From contig NW_026252089.1 of assembly GCF_025399195.1 (NCBI RefSeq), positions 1-64,000 on the forward strand: 64,000 nt of DNA, written 5' to 3'. This document shows positions 58,715-64,000 of the stretch, in pieces. The translations under genes and the position numbers were made by a program. Every line of letters starts with the position of its first letter. The stretch's first letter is position 1. Source of the DNA: Umbelopsis ramanniana AG. Its lineage: Eukaryota > Mucoromycota > Umbelopsidomycetes > Umbelopsidales > Umbelopsidaceae. The notes beneath the pieces are model-generated. The model did no database searches and was not told where the DNA came from. It saw nothing but the letters and a program-made list of their open reading frames with translations.

Positions 58715-61183
58715 ATGTTTAGCTCCAGATTTGGCCAGATCGCTAATAGATCGGCCACATTTGCTCGTTACAGTACGAGAATACAGCCTAGGGCTGTTCT
58801 CAAGGCTGAAAATACCTTGTACGCCAATCCAGCTAGAGTTCGCCGCAACTTTTCGTCTGAAAAGGAACCCAAGAAGAACAATGAGCACGGCGAAAAGGAA
58901 TCCAAGTCAGAAAGCGACAAACCTTTCAACATCCCAAAAGGATTTGAAGGTTTCTTTGGCAGAAAGGCAGCTGATGGCAGTGCAAAACGTGGAGCCGACG
59001 AAGCAGCAAAGCAACACGCAAAGAAAGCTTCCAACGAGATCCCTAAGCCTCCACCTTCCGGAGGTCCCAAAGGCAATGGACCACCAGAGATTCACCTTAA
59101 TCTAAACACCATTGTACCCACTTTGTTTGGAACTTGGCTTTTGTGGAAAATGACTTCACCAACTGATATGTCTAGAGAGATTACCTGGCAAGATTTTAAG
59201 ACCGAATTTCTCGACAAGGGTCTAGTCGACCGTCTTATGGTTGTCAATCGTAACCGGGTCAAGATTTTGTTACGCCCTGAGGCAACTTCCATTGGTGCGA
59301 CTCCCAACGCTGTATACTATTTCAGTATCGGCTCCATCGACAGCTTCGAGCGCAGACTTGAAGAAGCACAACGTGAACTTCAAATCCCATCTTCGGAACG
59401 AATTCCAGTTGCCTATCATGATGAAATCAGTTTAGGCAGCACACTCTTGCACTTTGCACCTACTCTTCTCTTAGTTGGTGTTTTGTACTATATGACTAGA
59501 CGTGCTGGAGGTGCTGGCGGCGGTGGTCAAGGTATCTTCGGCATTGGAAAGAGCAAAGCCAAGATGTTCAACCAAGAGACCGATGTCCGTACCAAGTTCA
59601 AGGATGTCGCTGGTGCAGATGAAGCCAAGGAAGAAATTATGGAATTTGTAAAGTTCTTGAAGAATCCTTCTCATTATGAACGTTTAGGTGCCAAAATTCC
59701 CAAAGGAGCTATTTTGTCTGGTCCTCCAGGAACAGGTAAAACCTTGTTGGCTAAAGCAACTGCTGGTGAAGCCGGTGTTCCTTTCCTCAGCGTTTCAGGT
59801 TCCGAGTTCGTCGAAATGTTTGTCGGTGTCGGTCCTTCCAGAGTGAGAGATTTGTTCGCCACAGCAAAGAAGAACGCTCCTTGCATTATCTTTGTCGATG
59901 AAATTGACGCCATTGGTAAAGCTCGTGGTAAGGGTGGCCAAATGGGTGGCAACGATGAGAGAGAGAGTACACTCAATCAGCTTTTGGTTGAAATGGATGG
60001 CTTCGACTCCAACGAACATGTTGTTGTGTTGGCTGGTACCAATCGACCGGATGTGCTTGACCCTGCTCTTATGAGACCGGGACGTTTCGATCGACACATC
60101 GCCATTGACAGACCTGACATTGGTGGCCGTGCACAGATTTTCAAGGTCCATCTTCGCCCAATCAAAACCAACGAAGACATTGAGCGATTATCCAACAAGC
60201 TTGCCGCTCTCACACCTGGTTTCTCCGGTGCCGATATTCACAATGTTTGTAATGAAGCTGCTTTGATTGCTGCTCGACATTTGAAGAATGAAGTGGATGA
60301 AGTAGACTTTGAAAATGCTATCGAACGTGTCATTGCTGGTTTGGAGAAGAAATCCAGAGTTCTTTCACCTGAAGAAAAGAAGACCGTTGCTTATCACGAA
60401 GCTGGCCATGCTGTCGCTGGCTGGTATCTTGAACACGCCGATCCTTTGCTCAAGGTTTCCATCATTCCCCGTGGTGTTGCTGCCCTTGGTTATGCTCAAT
60501 ACCTTCCCAGGGACCAATACCTGTACTCCACTAAACAACTCTTGGATCGTATGTGTATGACCCTTGGTGGACGTGTCGCTGAGCATATTTTCTTTGACAC
60601 CATTACAACGTAAGTTTTGTTATTTATTTATTTTGTGGTGGGTTTTTCCACAGATGCAAGTTTTTAAACAAAAAAAAATTGTCTTACAGTGGTGCACAGG
60701 ACGATTTGTCCAAGGTTAGCAAAATGGCATATGGTCAGGTTGCAACTTACGGTATGAACCCTGTCATTGGACCTATCTCTTACCAAGATCCAAATGGTCA
60801 AGAAAGCTTCCAAAAGCCCTTCTCTGAAGACACCGGTAAACTCATTGATGCCGAAGTTCGAAAGCTGGTGAACGAAGCCTTTGACCGAACATTCAAGCTG
60901 TTGACGGATAAGAAGGAAGATGTCGAGAAGGTAGCCCAATTGCTTCTGAAGAAAGAAGTGCTTAACCGGGAAGATATGGAAACCCTCCTTGGAAGGCGAC
61001 CTTTCGTTGAAAAGACAGTGTATGATGAATACGTTAGACCCAAAACCGTAAGTGCACGTTGTATGAAGTTTATTGCAAGTCGGTCTGAAGCGACTGACAT
61101 TCTCCATCTTGATACAGAACTCTGCTCCCCCACCATTCCCTGAAGATAGAAATGAGCAACCACCCAGCCCTGATGTTAAATAG
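58715..61183 (+). CDS. mitochondrial m-AAA protease subunit (Afg3/Yta12 family)
   Basis: ATP-dependent zinc metalloprotease of the inner membrane, facing the matrix. Exons 58715-60609, 60690-61047 and 61118-61183 close to 772 residues. The N-terminus [20 protein letters not shown] is a mitochondrial presequence, followed by a charged matrix linker. Two membrane helices flank an intermembrane-space domain ([14 protein letters not shown] and [17 protein letters not shown]). The AAA core has Walker [10 protein letters not shown] at about residue 336, Walker [11 protein letters not shown] and the SRH around [18 protein letters not shown]. The protease site is HEAGH at about residue 560. The small last exon ends PPSPDVK. 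It processes and degrades membrane proteins and matures ribosomal protein L32. Afg3 and Yta12 cannot be told apart safely here. Confidence 0.94.
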
Positions 61184-61637
61184 AATGCTTTTATGTTAGA
61201 ATTTTTCAAAATGCCCAGCTTAAACTCCCACTCCCCTCTCCATATGCCTCATCGATGATATGTAATGCCAAAAGTTTTCGTCTTTATTATGGCACATTTT
61301 TTTTTTGTCATTTATCTCCTCACTCACTCCATCACCCCCTGTTTGTACACTTGTTTTCTTCATAGTAGACAACCGTTTTGAAATACCAAACCCAATAGAC
61401 TGTAGAGCGAATGAAATCTTTATGTCTCCTCCCCGTTGAGCCACAGACCTTAAATTTACCAGCAAATTGGTCAGTTTCACCTTTTGACTGCTTCTCATTG
61501 ATTGGCGATTCTGCATTTTTTCGTGCAACCGTTCTCGCGCCTGGCAGCATTCATCGCACACAACTTCTGACATCCCATCACTACATTGTTAAACTGCTTG
61601 GTTGACTTTCTCATCTAGATCGATTCATGTATATCGC
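61184..61637. other. intergenic spacer, RasGAP promoter
   Basis: About 450 bases between the protease stop and the RasGAP start. T-runs lie near 61300. No gene was recognised. Confidence 0.5.
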
Positions 61638-64000
61638 ATGAGTGTAGATACAAAGTTAATTCTAAGTCTGATAAATCGGGTCGCTGTCCGGGTAAGCTTG
61701 CCTCGCATCTCGGCTGTAGCCGTGCTCACCCAGCTCATTTACTGACAACTCTAATACCACTGTATTCCTTTCAACTTTAAAAACAGCTTCCAAGCAACAG
61801 CGGACGGCGGCTCGAGAGTCTGGAAGCCGATCCACTTATGCAGCAAACTGGTACGTCTCCAGCATTGAACGGATGCTTCCTCATTCTAGTTTTTAACATG
61901 CCTTTTGCAGTCGCTGCCTTAATCGAGCTTTCCAAGTTTAGACTTTCGACCATTGCCAACCAATTGGTTTCTGTATTAGAAAACGTTTCCAAGGTAGTCA
62001 TCACTGAGCATTCGGATGGATTGTCATAATGTTCCTCCTATTCATCCTATTTTTCTTCCTTGCAGTCATCTTCTCTATCTATTGACGATTATGTCCCATA
62101 CGATGTTCTTCAATCCCAGCTTTTCTTGTTACGAATGCTTTCAGCCTGTATGCAGCATCATTGGAAATCTTGCCGAGAGAGCGCATCTGAGTTGGAAGAT
62201 CCCGACGACCTCGGATTGGACAACGATGCGAGATCTTTGTCCAGTAACGAGGACAATGGTAGTGAAAACGGACAAGATCAATCAGACGGCCTTCCACCCG
62301 TGCTAGAGGATCCTCCAGCGTTAGACGAACCTCTTGCAAAATATATTGTTAATGTATTGATGCGCTTCATTCACCAAATGGCGTCCATCGATGACAAAGC
62401 CTTCGCACACTATTCCAACAATACGCCAGGCATTGCACGATCTGAGCAACACTATTTTCCATCCAATACCAACAGCTCGACAGGTATCATTATCGATATC
62501 TATAAGGCTGCTTGCAGGGTCATCTTCTACACCAGTGCCAGTAACTGGAATGTGGTATTTGCCAAAGTAAAGGCGAGAATCATGTATCTTACCACCACCT
62601 CTGAAGAGTACCCTGAAACAGCTGATCTACGTCTCTTGGAATGCTCAGCATTGGACTCGAAGCGACTTACCATGGTATTGACTAGTATGTATTTTCCGTG
62701 TGGTTGTTTTTGCCTTTGCCTGACATCATGACTAATATTGTCTCCACCCATCTGTCTTTCACAGCTCTGTGTTCATCTTTTTTGCATATGAAGAAAAATG
62801 CTCAGCTCGCGATAGCCGTGTCACTCAGAAGAGCCATTTGGGGCTGGATAGAGACTTACCCCGCGGAGTTTGTACAGCTGTGTCAATCTCAAAGGCGCCT
62901 TGAAGGCAGCCCAGAGATTCTATTTGATATTTGTAATTCTTTAGCCGATACGTCCAAGAGGAAGGCTATTCTCTGGCCACTTCAAACTATGTTGCTTATT
63001 CTATGCCCTGATGTATTGATGGCAGCTACCATGTCTGAAGGCCGTGGAGTTCAATCCAAAAAGGTATGGCCATACCCAATTTATTGGGCTTCGGATCATC
63101 CCGAAATGATTTCATATTAACTCGTGTAATTCTCTCCCTCTCTATTTTGCCTAGTCTATCTTCCTTGACACACTTCGAAAGACCTTACGAGGAAGTCGTT
63201 CCTCAGACCTAGCCTCCATATGTTACGTTGATATTTTCAAAGCATCAACGTACGTCTCCAAAAGTGATACCTCGGCCTTGCGGCACATGGTGCCAGAAGT
63301 TGAAAATGAGCTCAAGGAGAAGTTGTTCGACATTAATCGCCATCTCAGCTCCGACAACTCCATTAGTAATCTCGGTATATACATTGATCAACGGGCTTTA
63401 ATGTCAGACTGCTTGACAGCGTTGTTCCGTCTGAATCCTAGAAATACCGTCCGCACTCTAGTTCCCATTTGTCTCGATGACCGAGCTCCCCTCATCTTCA
63501 AACTCAGTCTCCTCAAAGCTTGCTTGACCATTGCTTCCGAGGAGAACTGGTTATTATGGAATCCCTCCATCTCTATTGTCTATACTTCCCTCGCCGCTCC
63601 TCTCCGAAAACTATTTCTGGAGTTGGTCAAAGCCGAGTATGCGAAGAGTGAAACGAGTTTGTTCACAAACAGTAGTCGCAAACTCAACCTCGGATCCAAC
63701 GACAAAAATAAGAGGAAGGAACTTCAATTGGAAAATGACCAAAAATATGAACTACTGCTAGATTTGCTTAGACTATATCGCGTGAATCCAATGCTGGCCA
63801 TCATGGTAAGTCATTTTATTTCCTTCGAATTCCTTGTTGAATATCACTCAATGTACTAACATGGGGTTTGTTGACCTTTTTTCAAAAGGGTGAAGAAGAG
63901 GATCGTTTTGAGCAAAATTGTTCATTAATGCTAGGTATCACAAATTGTCTTCGGGACCGTAATCACATCATTCGCATGGCTGCTGCCGATTGTTTGTTCA
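61638..64000 (+). CDS. neurofibromin/IRA-type Ras GTPase-activating protein, 5' part
   Basis: The start MSVDTKLILSLINRVAVR at 61638 splices into LPSNSGRRLESLEADPLMQQ and then VAALIELSKFRLSTIANQLV. Further exons carry SLRRAIWGWIETYPAEFVQL, FDICNSLADTSKRKAILWPL, QTMLLILCPDVL, KSIFLDTLRKTLRG and DIFKASTYVS, which align well with the N-terminal part of human neurofibromin (the order ...WIE-YP-EF..., A-STKRKA-WPLQ--LLILCP, LFLDSLRKAL, KASTY). The GAP-related domain, Sec14-PH module and the stop codon lie beyond the window edge. In fungi this protein (Ira) turns Ras off and so lowers cAMP signalling. Introns are short; the last visible exon runs off the end with ITNCLRDRNHIIRMAAADCL. Confidence 0.88.

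Overview
This window is a gene-dense stretch of nuclear DNA from a fungus. I infer an early-diverging lineage, probably Mucoromycota. The support is many short spliceosomal introns of about 60-100 nt with GTAAGT-like donors and CTAAC-type branch sites, plus fungal gene families (Rmt2, Arb1, Mid2-like sensors, UPF0658, DUF1765, a GCN4-type bZIP) sitting beside genes lost from budding yeast (coilin, a BLOC-1 Muted-like subunit, cysteine dioxygenase). I see 28 protein-coding genes, two of them cut by the window edges. I found no tRNA, rRNA, transposon or CRISPR array.

Layout. 1-3954: two tandem acyl-CoA ligase genes of the 4-coumarate-CoA-ligase type; the complete one ends in a peroxisomal -ARL signal. 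4676-8592: a CaMK-type kinase and a coilin homologue. 8841-16124: a DUF1765 protein, a GCN4/CPC1-like bZIP factor with a leader packed with uORFs, and a UPF0658 Golgi-type membrane protein whose frame closes only with a one-nucleotide exon. 16302-23780: a PMCA-type calcium ATPase, then two tandem single-pass Ser/Thr-rich surface sensors. 24115-31558: Arb1, Rmt2, a BLOC1S5-like gene, prefoldin 4 and a biotin carboxylase-BCCP protein ending in -SKL. 32176-41097: a small secreted protein, a coiled-coil/SH3BGR protein, a DPP V-like peptidase and an alpha/beta hydrolase fused to a dual-specificity phosphatase. 41667-49977: RCC1, Gtr2/RagC, a SIRT4-like sirtuin, cysteine dioxygenase and a GATA factor. 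50727-64000: probable Med9, prefoldin 5, a diaphanous-type formin, a mitochondrial m-AAA protease and the 5' part of a neurofibromin/IRA RasGAP.

Most genes are housekeeping and unrelated in function. Some shared themes appear: nutrient and amino-acid signalling (bZIP, Gtr2, cysteine dioxygenase, GATA factor), cell polarity and wall sensing (formin, sensors, RasGAP, calcium pump, CaMK), and peroxisomal CoA metabolism (the ligase and the -SKL biotin carboxylase). The most noteworthy items are the one-nucleotide exon, the ATF4/GCN4-like uORF leader, the hydrolase-phosphatase fusion, the peroxisomal biotin carboxylase without a carboxyltransferase, and the fungal coilin and Muted homologues. Exon boundaries were worked out by hand from splice signals and reading-frame closure.
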